Source of the DNA: Thuidium tamariscinum
Lineage: Eukaryota > Streptophyta > Bryopsida > Hypnales > Thuidiaceae
Length of the DNA stretch: 64,000 bases
Assembly (NCBI GenBank): GCA_947034885.2
Contig: OX344756.2
Coordinates: 16,984,098-17,048,097, forward strand
Direction: 5' to 3'
The notes under the pieces are model-generated. The model did no database searches. It saw only the letters and a list, made by a program, of their open reading frames with translations, and was not told where the DNA came from. Shown piece by piece: positions 33,498-45,823 of the stretch. The number at the start of each line of letters is the position of its first letter. Within the stretch, counting starts at the first letter, position 1. Position numbers and translations under genes: made by a program.

Positions 33498-35593
33498 CTA
33501 TGATTTAGAGCGATCTGAGGTCCTCGAGCTGGTGATCAGTTCCACGAACTGTGACAACGCTGTTTGCGAAGAGCCTCCATTCGAGACGGCCTCCCTTGCA
33601 GACATCTGCAAATTCCGAGCATTCCTCCGAAGCTCCACCAGCTCCAGGTCCTCTGTCCCACTGCCGCCCATGATCTTCTTCACCTTCTCAGCGATTTCCT
33701 CCCTCAAAACATCTGGACTTCCATGTTCCGCAACGCTCTGTCGAAGCTCCAGACCCGCTTTCCAAACACTCGTCACGTAGTGCGAGTTCGTGTTCTGTTC
33801 GGCGAAGCGAGGCCACCCCAGCATCGGCACGCCACTGGAGATGCTCTCGATGGTGGAGTTCCACCCGCAGTGCGACAGAAAGGCTCCGACGGCGGGATGC
33901 GACAGCACGGCAGTTTGAGGCACCCACGGCACCAGAAGCGCTCGATTCTGTGTCCGTTTCACGAGCTCTGTGAATATGGTTTGACATTCTTGGCTCTGGG
34001 ACGTGTCGTCAATGACATCCGGCCGAATGACCCACAGAAACGCGACGTTGCTGGACTCTAAACCAGCCGCGAACTCTCGCATCTGTTCCGTGGAGACTGT
34101 GGCAATGCTCCCAAACGAAACGAACAACACCGATTTCGGTTTCTGTCTGTCAAGCCACGAAAGCGACACGGGATCCTCTTCCCACAACCCGCTCCCAACT
34201 CCAGCCAAGGAAACCTCTTCCACGCCATTGACAGCTGCGGCGTCCAACACCAGCGGCCCAACAGCGAAAATATGCTCATTCATGGACCCACTCATGGCGT
34301 TCAGGACGTCGCCCTCCAAAGCAGAGAATGTGTTGAAGAGAATGCAATCGCAGTCCGGAAACAGAGGATTCTGATGCTCCAGACAGAGGTGAATGAAGAA
34401 ATTGTCAAGGTCGTGAGTGAGTATGGAAGATGGGATATCCTCCACTCGCATGGTGGGAGAGCCACCAGGAAGACAAGTGAGCGGTGCGTTGCGAGCGGCC
34501 GCTTCGGCGTCACTCTGTGGCAGTGCGCGCGTGAGCGTCTTAGGGCTCATGGAAGGGTTGGAGACCTTTGGAGGAGCTGGGATCGGGAGAATCCCTGCTG
34601 CAATGAATGCGTTCAAGTTGCTGTAACATTGTGCGGCTATGCCGGAGAAGGTCACGAATGCCACCACGGGAATGTCCAAGCTTCTGGCGATGCGGTGCAC
34701 TGAAACATATATTCTGTCCCGGATGACGCAGGTGATGGAGGTTTTCTTGAGCAGATTGGTGAAGAGCTCTTCAAAGACGGAACTCATTTCCAGAGTGGCT
34801 TTCATGGAGGCCGCGATGTCACGTAGGCGGGGATGATCTTCTGGAAGCCCATCTGACACCGTGACGAACTCAATTCCTTCGCTGCACAGCAAGTTTACTC
34901 TTCAATTTCAGCATGCAAGATTGATAACCCTAAACTCAGGATCTGATCAATGAACAACGCTTTGAATATCAATTCAAATGGGCGAAGTACGTGATTGATC
35001 CCGGTTTAAGAGGAACTGTCATTCAATGACGTGGGACGTGCATGATTTCGATTTGAGTCTGGTTGTGTACAAAATCCTGGAACATGCACAACAAGAACTA
35101 GTATAGGGGACACTTGTAGCAGCGACAATCTCACGTCGCCATAGCTGAAAGGAAGAGCATGGGAGCGCTTCTCGCACCACCTCTCTGTCGAAAAAACGAC
35201 TGAGCAAGCCCATGAGCAAACCCTATGAAGAACATCCGGCATGACAACGACAGGCTGTGAGTAGGTGATGGACAGTCTCATCACAAGGTCACCCGACCAT
35301 TCTCTGGGCAATGGCCTCGATCTAAGTTCCTGCTACTACAGTCTACCCCTGAAAGACATTGCTTAAGGTATTCATCGAGGATGTGAGCTTGCTTACTGAT
35401 CTGGGTGCGTGGCTGCGGAGCCTCTAGATTTCATGAAGCGGTCATGGATGTGGGTAGTGTTGACGAAGGTGACGCGGAAGCCGTGGACTGCGACCAACTT
35501 CTTTGCCAGCTGCAAGAACGGAGTGACATGGCCTTGCGCAGGATACGGAATAAGCACAGCGTGCAACTTTCTGCTCGCATTCTCGGACTTCAT
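33498..35593 (-). CDS. UDP-glycosyltransferase (family 1, plant UGT), gene B, two exons
   Basis: Paralogue of gene A, in convergent orientation. Exon 1 is 35397-35593 and exon 2 is 33498-34881. The phase-2 intron has the donor CA|GTAAGCAAGC and acceptor TGCAG|CGAAGG, at the same place as in gene A. The product is about 526 residues. The start is the ATG at 35593; the open frame extends upstream without another ATG, and this start matches gene A. The likely catalytic His22 lies in [10 protein letters not shown], with Asp121 in CVIRD. The PSPG box is residues 385-428 (33795-33926), starting WVPQ, containing HCGWNS and ending in Gln. In the 57 aligned exon-1 residues, 46 match gene A. The frame is intact. 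Acceptor unknown; there is no targeting signal, so it is probably cytosolic. Confidence 0.93.
34882..35396 (-). other. Intron of UGT gene B (phase 2)
   Basis: 515 bp, against 351 bp in gene A. Only the splice-site neighbourhoods look clearly alike. Open frames inside it (35006-35311) have no domain. Confidence 0.85.
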
Positions 35594-36779
35594 CTTGAGC
35601 CTCTCTGGAATCAACCAAAACAAGTCTAAGTACCAACCGATGTATCCTCAATTAGTTCCCAGGAGAGTGTGATTGAAACATACCCCAAAGAAACCTGAAA
35701 ACTAAACACCTTCATAGAAATATGCTGCCGAACATGGATAGTAGTACGCGAAACTACAGAACCGGTCGAGCCGGTTCTGTACGTGATTCTCCTGTGCATA
35801 TCCAATGCGCCACATCAGGGTCGAGAACTTCAGCAGGGAAATACCTCTGCAACGGTCATTTCTGGGCATCTACTGTCTCTCTTGGGAACAATAATAATGT
35901 TTCTTTTCAATCTGGAGTAAGCTCATCTGGACGTTTCCGTGTTCTGCTCAGAGTTTCCATGTTCCATCCGCACATTTTCAGTCCAGTTTTTTCTGATACG
36001 ATGTGACAATCTTAAGTGTTCAACTGAGAATTTCTTCTGTATTGGGACCATTCAGTGCACCAAGGTTGCGACATTCAACTGCACAAAGTTGTACAGACTT
36101 CAGACTGTTGCAGAGGTATTTATGTTCCAGGCTGAAAAAAAAAGGTGCCGTGACTGTCGTGAATTAATATCCGACATTATGATGAAATTGACGTTTCAAC
36201 CTCACATTTAGACTTGGAGTGCAATCGATGGACCACTTATTGATTAGTTTTTGTTCCAATTTAACTACGGAGTGCGACCATTCAAGGATTCACAAACCAG
36301 GCTCAGTGGCACAGCTCGTTGCGAGCTTCCTTCCAAACCACATATTGTCTGTGCACAGCAAAATTGAATTGGTTTTGATGTCAAAGTTGAGAAGCCAAGT
36401 AGACGCACCCTCAGATTCGCCCCCAGAAATTGGATCTCGATACCATTTTGAGGACATTTTCAAGATGCATCAAAAGTAGGTCGAGCTTTCGGCAAAAATC
36501 TGTAAGACGAAAGGAAATGGGTGACAATCAGGGTCGAATTAGGGCTTCGGGAAGAAAAGCTGGGTATGCTGCCGAGGTTCTCTTCTTTAGAAGAATGTTG
36601 GACTGGTTGTCTCCTACTCTGTCACCGGGGGCATGATGTATGGAACTTAGTTGCATTCAAAGGGCCATTCTTTCAGAAATCACATCATTTCACATCATCT
36701 GTAACGCAAAGAGATGCTGACCCAAAACCACCATGATCATCACTCTGTAAACATCTCCAAAATCAATATGTACCCGTGT
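35594..36779. other. 5' flank of UGT gene B and GC-moderate spacer
   Basis: It should hold the gene B promoter (minus strand), but no clear TATA box was found. A short palindrome, AGAACCGG-TCGAG-CCGGTTCT, lies at 35758-35778. Several overlapping open frames (35722-36736) have no recognisable domain or consistent splicing. Confidence 0.35.
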
Positions 36780-36975
36780 GGCAAAAACAGTTACAGAACC
36801 TTGTCCCCAAAAAATTTTGACTTCTTTGTAACTTTTGCATACAACATCTAAATGTGGCTGCATTCTAAAGAGGATTGAAACCTCCTTTCATTTGTCAACA
36901 AGAAAATATGAAGATTTGAATTGTCTTGCAAGCAACTAGGCACATGGTAGGAAGAAGTGGCATTCTTTAGTTCGA
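36780..36975 (+). repeat. Older relative of the 37229-37499 element
   Basis: AACTTTTGCATACAACATC, CATTTGTCAACAAGAAAAT and GAAGAAGTGGCATTC correspond in order to segments of 37340-37490. Terminal repeats are not preserved. Confidence 0.45.
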
Positions 36976-37034
36976 GAGTAGCCGCCTAAATTTGAACATG
37001 ATTTTGTATGTAATGCATATGTAATATAATCTAT

Positions 37035-37195
37035 TATATTAAGTACAGATGGTCACAACCCCTATCACAACCCAATGTCACAAAAATGGTCACGTTTCAC
37101 CCAAAACATATTTCATCCAATCCATTTTCTCATAAGTTCAATCAATGTTACACTGCAACAGGTCTGTGCTAGTGTGGAGTAAAAAAACTTCCCCA
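37035..37195 (-). repeat. Dispersed repeat, reverse partner of 12040-12240
   Basis: AATCTATTATAT, AATGTCACAAAAATGGTCAC and AGGTCTGTGCTAGT are the reverse complement of the 12.0-12.2 kb block. Confidence 0.6.
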
Positions 37196-37228
37196 CGAGG
37201 TTCCTTACAAAAGTGGATTATGGAGTAA

Positions 37229-37499
37229 GGTAGGTACACCCAAAAGCGCCCTGTTCCTAAAAGTGCCATCTACAATGCACATACATTTTCAAAATTAATC
37301 ATGTTCAGAGGTTGTAGATGGCGCTTTCAGAAACAGACTTTGACCGTTAATAACTTGTGCATACGGTATCCAAATCCTGTGTTCTTTGGTGCGTTGGAAC
37401 ATACTTTCACTTGCCAACAAGACTGCATAAAAATTTGAACTAGCTAATAACAGGTTCTAGGCATAGTATGAATAAGTGGCGCTTTTGGGTGTACCTACC
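37229..37499. mobile_element. MITE with perfect 22-bp inverted ends
   Basis: The left end GGTAGGTACACCCAAAAG(CGCC) is perfectly mirrored at the right end, 37478-37499. The element is 271 bp and non-coding. A GTAGATGGCGCTTTC segment echoes the terminal motif internally. The target duplication is unclear. Confidence 0.8.
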
Positions 37500-37678
37500 G
37501 TAGTTCGACCTGGGCTTGATGGAGCTTTCAAAATGACCTCAGCCTGAGCATTCCATCACTGCCCCTTTTGAGACATTCCTGACCTCAGCGTTATCTCAGC
37601 ATGTTGACGCCAGCAGGCAGCGTCAGGCAACATTCCTTACCTTACCTCAACTTGGTCAGCAGTAATTTAATCTCTTAA

Positions 37679-37892
37679 CCCTTACATGCCAAGGCAGACA
37701 TTTTGTGTCCAATGAATGACAAAGAATTTTCTCTTGTAGGACAGAAGTCAGGAGTGCAACTATTCATCGTCAGTGTTAAAGGTGGAAAGGGGAGATCTTT
37801 TATAGTACTAAGACTTCCAATGAGAATATTTGGCTTATTCAAAGTAGACGATGTTACACGGTATCAAAATGTATGATTTTGTTGTTCAAGGG
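37679..37892. mobile_element. TTAA-flanked MITE, short subfamily, copy 3 (reverse)
   Basis: TTAA lies at 37675-37678 and 37893-37896. It starts CCCTTACATGCC and ends TTGTTCAAGGG. The body is the reverse complement of 4706-4926 (AACTATTCATC, CCAATGAGAATATTTGGC). Its right TTAA is also the left boundary of the next element. Confidence 0.6.
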
Positions 37893-37896
37893 TTAA

Positions 37897-38774
37897 AGTC
37901 CCTTGACTATGCGTTCACCAAGTACACTTCGAGAGTGCCATTCCTAGCACAATTACCAAATTTTGGGGAAAAAAATACATTTTTGGATACATGTAACCAT
38001 AGCGGATCTTGATGTATGTTGACTTTGAAACATGAGGAAACATTTTGAAAATTTTTCATTGTGTGGATTGCAAGATATGAACTTTTGAATTCATTGAATT
38101 TCTTTTTTTGCCCTAGTGAAAAGCCTTATAGCCACACTTTACTAGCTGACATGTGTATGAAAAAATGTCCAAAATGGTGGTGCTTCTTTGGATTCATTTT
38201 TCAAGGCAAGTTGGAGAGATAATTAAAAAGTCGAGATCATTTGGAATTGTACAACATAAAGGAAAAATTAGTAAGTAGAAAGAAATAGAGAATGATCCAA
38301 AATACTAAATTTTCAAGAATATAGTTGTAGAATTGAAAAATGCCAATCTTAATGGTTGTAATGTTGTACTAAACAATCTCCATCCTATAATTTTTTTCAA
38401 AAATATTGAAAATTGACTAAAAAAAGACCTCAAAGTTTATTTTAGAATAGAGAATCCAAAACCACCCACAAACTAAAACTCTTCATAAGCTTTCCACATA
38501 CATGGAAATCAAGAAAATCAATTTCAAATTTTTGTTTTTGAAAAAAATGATTTTTTTCAATCTATCCGAATTGCCCATTTACTAAAAAAATATATATATT
38601 AGACCATACCTTTTTAATTGTATTTTCAAATGTCTTGAATTTTAATGCACATGAAAGATATTTTTTGTCCACACCTTCTATTAAAGCTTGACCTCAAAAC
38701 ATCAAAATCTCCAAGTACACATACCTATCTAAAATGTCCATATTGCCAAATTTAGCAAGTTTTTCCTTTAAGGG
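37897..38774 (+). mobile_element. TTAA-flanked element, long subfamily, copy 4 (eroded)
   Basis: It starts right after the TTAA at 37893-37896. The first bases are eroded, but CTTGACTATGCGTTCACCAA aligns with 11126 onward. It ends TTTTTCCTTTAAGGG followed by TTTA rather than TTAA. It shares AAACTAAAACTCTTCATAA and other body landmarks with the other long copies. Confidence 0.5.
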
Positions 38775-38778
38775 TTTA

Positions 38779-40331
38779 GGTTCTCTAAAAAGGGCACATA
38801 TTTTTCAAAGTTGTGTACTTGTTTTACAAATCAAGTTTGAGTTGAAATTATAACTTTCCAATTAATATTTTAATTTCGATAATTTTTACGAATTTCTACT
38901 ATGGTCTATTTCAAAACCACATAACTACCTATAGAGTAGAGTCATAAATGTCTTGTAAATAGTCCATAAGTGCTTTTCTATGCATCTAATGGAACTTAAT
39001 TACTCACTAATAAAAAAATTTGGTACATTATTCTATTTTGGCAATAATGTAGTGATTTTGTTAAAGAATGAAAAAATTTGAATGTTTTTTGAATGGAATT
39101 GAAGCCAAAAGTAGGATGGAAAAATTAGGCAATGAACAAAAGTAGTTTGGTTTACCTCATTCCACTATCCCAAAAGAATGTCGTCTTTGAAATTCTTTGC
39201 AACAATACTTTCACATTGAATTGTCGAAAACTTGTTGGAAAACCCTTCAATTTTTTTACTCTTCAATGTTGAAAAGAATGTAAAACTTATTGTGTTTGAA
39301 AGAATGACAAAAAATTATAACAAAAGTGAAAAACGATGGTTTAGAAAAGAAGGGTTGGAATATTTAAAGTCAAAGAATTGTTCTTCAACTATCTTTCTTT
39401 CTAACATTAGAAATATTTTATCATTATTTGAAATTTCTTCAACATTAAAATGTACATAGAAAACATTTAAATATTATTTTAAAAAATTTAGTGCCAAAAA
39501 TGTATCAATATGTTGTGAATTTCATGACATTTCATTTAAAACAATTTTAGCATTAAAAATACTAATGACAAATAAATATATATATATATATATATAAATA
39601 ATATCATTTTTGGATAGTGTACACTTACTACATATGTATATTAGCATTTTGAGTCTATTTTATCATCGTATTGTTGCTAGAGCACAATGTCTCTAGAGGT
39701 CACAAGAAGAGTCTTTGTTTGTATTGATGTAACTAAATTCCATTTTGATTTCATTTTGTTCATTTACTAGTAAGGATCTTCATTTTGTGAAAGTACAAAA
39801 CAAATATTATATCCTCATTACACAAGAAATTTGGGTTGAGTATATCTTGTTGAAATCTTCACAAGAGATTGTTTTCAAGCTAAGGTGTGGTCATTCTATT
39901 GTTACAAAGTGATATTTTTGCCATGTTTTCAACTTCTAGAATTGTTGTACTTTTGTATAAATGTTTTCTTCTAGGTTTTGATAAAAACATATTTTAGAGA
40001 TAGACATACTAACTAGTATCCCTTGTTGCAAAATTTGCAACATCAAACTTTGTTGCAATGAGTTATTGTTTTTTTAATTTAGACTCTATAATTTGAATGA
40101 AAAGGAGATCATCTATGTGATAGTATGACAAATGAAATTGCAACAAATTTTTGTAACACTATGCATATATAATGGATTGGATCATTTTAATCATTTAAAC
40201 ATCATCTAAAAGATCTAACCAATTATTATCTTTCTAGTCACTATGTGTTTGTATATTCAATCTAAATTTCTATCACAATGCACAAATATATTAAAAGGGG
40301 TTTGAGGCAAGGAGGGCCATTGGAGGCCTTT
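38779..40331. other. Very AT-rich spacer with a (TA)n run
   Basis: No supported gene. A (TA)n run lies at about 39574-39595. The open frame 39232-39459 has no recognisable domain. Confidence 0.5.
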
Positions 40332-40686
40332 CGTTAGATGTTTTTCAACCTTGCAAGAGATTGTTTCAGGGTTGTTCCCTTAAACTATTCCCTACGTAGT
40401 GAACCAATGACTATTGATCTAAATTTTTGAAGAAAAAAAAATTAAAATTTCAAAAATTTCAGAAAGTACAGTATATCAAAATTGAAAAATGATTAAAATC
40501 TTTTTTTTCAAAAAATATTTTTAAAATTTTTAATAATTATTTTTAAAATTTTATTAGTTGGTATCATATGAGCCTATGAGGTAGCACTCTCTCAACCACG
40601 CCAAACTACTTATATGGTAGCATTCCTAGAGTTCCTACAACTTAGGAACTTACAGTCTTCTAAATCAACCTAGAAAACATTTAATG
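40332..40686. repeat. MITE, CATTAGA...TCTAATG family, copy 4 (diverged)
   Basis: The left end GTTAGATGTTTTTCAACC is mirrored by the right end GAAAACATTTAATG. ACAGTCTTCTAAATCAACC matches the inner part of copies 1 and 5. TTTC stands immediately on both sides. Confidence 0.5.
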
Positions 40687-41726
40687 TTTCCTTTTTGTTT
40701 GCAATGTAATAAAAAAGTGATTGGTCCTTGTCAAAATAATAAATACTAAAATACTAAAATATATAAAATAAAAATTCATAATTCAAAAGATTAAAAAAAA
40801 AATTAATAAACTAATATTTGACATAGCCATCTCTCAACCATGTCAAATGTTGATGACTCATAGTCCCCAAAGTTCTCCACTATCTGGAAACTCATAGTCT
40901 TGTTGGATAGATGAATCTTATTTTAATATCTTCCAAAATTTTGATTTGAATTTGGAATTTCAAAACTAGTTTATCCAAAACTTCCATAATACACATCATT
41001 TAACCTTAGCTCTCTATGTGTTTCAAGTAGCAAATGTATACAAATATATTTTAAATAATAGGATGAATATAAGTGAAAAAATTATAAGAATGACACCTAC
41101 ACCAACGAAAGTGGAAGTAATTACAATTGTGTTAATAACATGCATAGACATATACTAACTCACTTTAGGTTGATTAAGAAGCCATTTAAGTCAATGAGAA
41201 ATAATATACATGCCAATTTGTAGATATGGTAGTAATGATGTCAATATAAGTAGTAAGGAATGTCAATCATATTAAGTTGCATTGTTTGTTATACAAATTG
41301 ATTTTTAAAGCCATATAATTTTGTTCTTTAAAAATTATATTTAAAAAATTATTAGAGATCACTACATCTTCATTTTTTGCAAACTAATTTCAACCATAAT
41401 CTTATTGCAATGGATTCTCTTTTATAACTCTTTTTTAAATATCAAACATACACCAAAACAATCACATAAATTTTTGTAGGAAAATAGTGCATCTATATCA
41501 AGAGTCATATTTAAAGTGTCAGCTTGATGAGTGTATTCATTGTCAAACTTGATTTCAATCATTTATGAGAATTTTCTGTAAAACCTATTATTCACTCATT
41601 GAGAGAATTTCTTAATGATGTTGTTACCTAATTTATATAGTTATTCTTTTTATAAGTCTATGATCTTCAAGAGATACTATTTAATGATCTTAATTTTAGT
41701 AGAAGATGTTTCTCTAAGGTATGTGC
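40687..41726. other. AT-rich spacer, no gene seen
   Basis: A second CTCTCAACCATG(T/C)CAAA block at about 40832 echoes the interior of the preceding MITE. No gene is supported. Confidence 0.45.
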
Positions 41727-41730
41727 AATT

Positions 41731-42502
41731 GGTTGGTTGTTCCAAGGAAGGTCACTTTGGCCCCATGTGTGCAACATACATGTTTCCATTTTAATAAAAA
41801 CTCATTGTTGATCCTTATAATGTTAGTAAATCTCCAACTTGTCCAATTTGTGGCTTCCAATGTAGATTTTTGGGTCAAAAATAGGACTAGAACCCCCCAA
41901 AATGGCTAAAGTAGACCCCCAAATGGGCGCAGGTTAAAAATAGTAAACTAAATTTTGAAAATTTCAAAAAATTACTCAAATTCTAAAACTCTTGAGTGTA
42001 CCTTCATTCCAAATTTCAAGCCAAGAAGACAAAAGATGAGAAACTTACAAGCAAAAAACTACTGCTTAGAGGCCAAGCGGACATAGAAAAAGGCACATGA
42101 TTCTTGCACAAATGCTATGAAGAAGAAAAAAAATTCTAGACGAAAACTTTATTTTAATGTAAGCATAAACTTGTCTAGAAAAATAGAATTTTTAAAAATA
42201 ATTTTTTGAATTTTTTTTGAATCACTAAAAATGAAAAGGTCTATGGACCCCTATTTATGCTATTTTCTACTACTAGTGGCCTTTGTAGTATTTTGTAGCA
42301 ATCTACAGCACTATATAGTACTGTATAGTACTGTATAGTACTGAATTGATGGTTGAGATTCGTAGGCGCCCAAAATCAATGATTTAGATTTGTAGGCGCA
42401 TTATTGACATGTGGTATTGGTAATATCGGGTAGTAGTGCAAGTCTTGTGGCCAAGAGCTGTGTTTTTGAGACAAAAACATGAAGTCATTCTTGCAATCAC
42501 CC
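41731..42502. mobile_element. Relative of the 24498-26298 element, rearranged, without the hairpin
   Basis: AATT flanks both sides (41727-41730, 42503-42506). The right end CATTCTTGCAATCACCC is the family end. 42115-42502 aligns directly with 25915-26298. 41731-42110 aligns in reverse with the other half and reads straight through the point where the 1-kb foldback sits in the first copy. A TAGTACTGTA unit is repeated at 42317-42340. Confidence 0.55.
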
Positions 42503-42506
42503 AATT

Positions 42507-44024
42507 GTAATTGATTACATGATAAATATATTTTACATAAAAATAAGAATATCTAAAATACAAACAATCATCTAAACTAATGCTTCTTTCAACTCTACAC
42601 AACATGCATAATATAAAGGATTAAATTCTATATATTGTAGAAAGGGGTACCGTCAACCATCTATACATCATCAAATAGGAGAATCATGTGGACAATTGCA
42701 AAAACTTTTGTACAATTTGTTTTGTTTTTCTATAATTAGACTTTAATAGTAGTTTTGATAAGTCCTATTGAGATTGCATGCACATAATTACATATTACTA
42801 GCTTGATTACTCGGTGAATCTCTACAATTGATTTTTTCAAAGATATTTTGCTCTATTGACAAGTGTATGTCTTAAATGAAAGGCTATACTATTGGATGAA
42901 GATGGATTTTCATCATACTAATGTAGTTGTAGATGTCATCCATCTTAACTCTACCATTAGAGATGTTTGACTCTCCAAAAGGCTATTAAGAAGTGTCCAA
43001 AGGGACCTCCAGATTACATATATTTTGGTAGTATACTAACTTTTTATTATTATTGCGCACTCATCTTTGGTACATCCAACTGTTAGAGCATTTATTTAAA
43101 CTATCAATGGTTAAATGTAGGAGGCATGCAACAAGTGGTGGAGGAATATGGCAAGTATCCTCCTTTGACAACTATAAAATAGTAAATGTAGATATAGCAT
43201 TTGTTACTCTTAATATTCACCTAAGCTGAATCTTTTTTTATATTAGACATTCTATTTTGCTAGGGCTCTGCAAATAGACTAGCTTCTTAAATCCTAATAA
43301 CCTTGTTGAGAGTCCAAAATTTCTCTTATGGTTTGGGTACAAAAACATAATAGAGAAAGAAATAGTATCATTTGCTACCTTATTCATTTTAATAAATTGA
43401 AAAGAAAAATTGAAAAAAATGAAGTAAAATGAAGCTTATGGACATCATTTATAAATTTTTAAAGAGGGATTAGGCACTGTAAAAAGATAGATTATTATTT
43501 TTCAATTCTTCAAAAACTTGTGTCAAACAAAGTTTGTTTCATGCATATATCTACCTAACGGGGGGCACTAATAATATTTCACATAGTATGTGAAATATAT
43601 GAGGGGATAGGTCTGTACAACGAGTATTTTTTAGGGGGTTATTATATTTTTTTTAAATGTAGGCATGCTACAATCATCTAATTTTCTACTTTAGGGCATT
43701 AAATAGGTGGCTTGTGTTACTTATAATTTTCAAATGCCATGAATAAATCATATGCTATAGTAGTACATATATATTTTTCCAATACATTCCTTGCTACATT
43801 ATTTTCTTATATTGAATTTTTTTGAAGTACCTTCTATTTTCATTTCACATTTTTTTTTCAAAATATTGCTTCCTATATTCTTTTCCATACACTAAATTTT
43901 TTTGAACTACCTTCCTCTTTTACTTCATAAATTTTTATTCAATACTTTCATTGCTACATTCTTTATATTGTGCTTTGTTATTTTGAACTACCTTTTATTT
44001 TTAGTTCACATTTTTTCAATACAT
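42507..44024. other. AT-rich spacer, no gene seen
   Basis: No supported gene. A CCTTC/TTTTTGAACTACCTT-like phrase recurs three times at 43800-44000. Confidence 0.45.
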
Positions 44025-44288
44025 TTGAATTATTCATAAAGTACACTAAACCGAGGTTTAAACCCATGAGTTTTGTGAAAAAGCTGATTGAGTTAAAAAA
44101 ATTCAAAATAAAAGTGGGTATGAAACTTATTTTTCCATCAAAATGGTGCCTAAAAAAGTTTGGTCTCCACTTTTGAAGTCATGTGACATAAGTATCTTGC
44201 AAAAAATTTTGACGCTTTAACTATAGTTGCCTTCTCAACTCCAAAAAAAGTCAAGCCCAAAGTGGGGGGGACTTTACAAATAACTCAA
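44025..44288. repeat. MITE with 18-20 bp inverted ends, copy 2
   Basis: It is the reverse complement of 1883-2145 with few differences over about 260 bp, ends included. The open frame 43970-44176 runs across it and is not supported. Confidence 0.7.
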
Positions 44289-45823
44289 TTGTTTGTCAGA
44301 TTCTTCTCCTTTGACTACATTATTTGTAAATTACTTTCTTCCTTGGCACTAGGGATAACTTTGAACCAATCAAGGTGAAACCAAAAAGATAAAAGCAAAA
44401 TACGTATACAATTACACCTAGAACAACAATGTATACATGTGAGTGTACATGTCTTGTATTTCTTCAAGTTCTATACTTGTAATGTTTATAGAGAGGGTGA
44501 AGACATTGTCATGTCCAATACACTTGTCAAAATTAATTGAATTCACAAAATGCACAATATGTCAAAATTATTTTTACACAATCATGTTCATATGAAATGG
44601 TAGTATGAAATATCATAGAAGAATGTAACAATAGTACAAAATATTAAAGTTCTCAGGCCATTGATCCGAAGTTGAGTCAGTGTTGTAATTGGGATATTGA
44701 AACATCTGTAGGGTGCAATACCACACTAATATTGAAACATTACAAAACTTATCGGCATTACATGATAATTGCTATTCAAATGTTAGGTTGGTGTTGTATC
44801 AATTTTGAATGTTTCAACATTGTCAATTAGATACTGGACAATGTTGTTCTATTTTTGCTTACTTCATTGTTGAAACAATGCCCCATTCAATGCTATCCAA
44901 TACTTTCCTATTCATTCATTCAAACAATACCAAATCAATAGTAGTGATACAATCTTATATAGGCTACATATCAATGTAACATCATCCACTAATTGGATAT
45001 TACAATTTTAGTTATTAAACTTCTAGGACAATGCTACATTCAATTTTTAAACAAGCTTTGAAATGGTCTTGACAGGCAAGCTTTCAACACTTTCACACTC
45101 CTTCAAAAGTTGGTATCTACTACTATTAGTAATCTCTTTGAATTTTAGTAAGATTTAAAAAGTCGCCTTACTTAAATCCATAAGTATCAAGGCACAAAAG
45201 GTTCACTTGTAATTGGTAAATTTCAAAATTGTAGAAGAATTCACATTGATTAAAGAAAATGATTGCAATAATCCTAATAGTTTTTCAGAAAAATAATTCT
45301 TCTTCCAACTCCTAGAATAGATTGTACAAGTGCAATGTGCATCATACAATCAATGAATCTTATCTACAATGCCAAGAGAACATCTAATTTTTCTTGGCAC
45401 TTCTAATCTTTTGCAAGTTCCTAGTCTCAAGCAAACTAAATGAAAAGGTTCATATACACTGAAATAGACTGTGAATTGAGGAATTTCAAAGGTCAAATTG
45501 AAGGTCATCAACTGCAATCTTATCAACTAAGCAAATTCTCCTCATGCATGATGATTCTTCAACCAATTTCGCTTCAACTATCTTCATTTGCGATCTTGCA
45601 GTTCCAGGGGATTAAATGTCTTCCCCAACAATCCAACATTGCTACTTCCAACTAAAACAAATACAAAACTAGATTTTGTTAGTAGTGACCAAAAGAATTT
45701 GACATATAAGCATAAATTTCACTTGCAAAACCAAAAATTAAAGTAGAAAATTTAATAAACTAAAAAATTCAATAAAAAATGTGCCATGCAAATACTTACC
45801 GCACATAAGAAGAATCCCCCTTA
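44289..45823. other. Spacer, no gene seen; may hold the distal end of the Plavaka-like element
   Basis: No open frame with a recognisable domain. I looked for an inverted end matching the region after 54,490 and could not define one. Confidence 0.3.

Noticed and set aside
33532..34836. Several plus-strand open frames opposite UGT gene B
   Set aside because: They are antisense shadows of the UGT exon for the same reason.
35006..35311. 101-residue minus-strand frame between the two exons of gene B
   Set aside because: It lies inside the intron defined by splice sites conserved with gene A, and has no recognisable domain.
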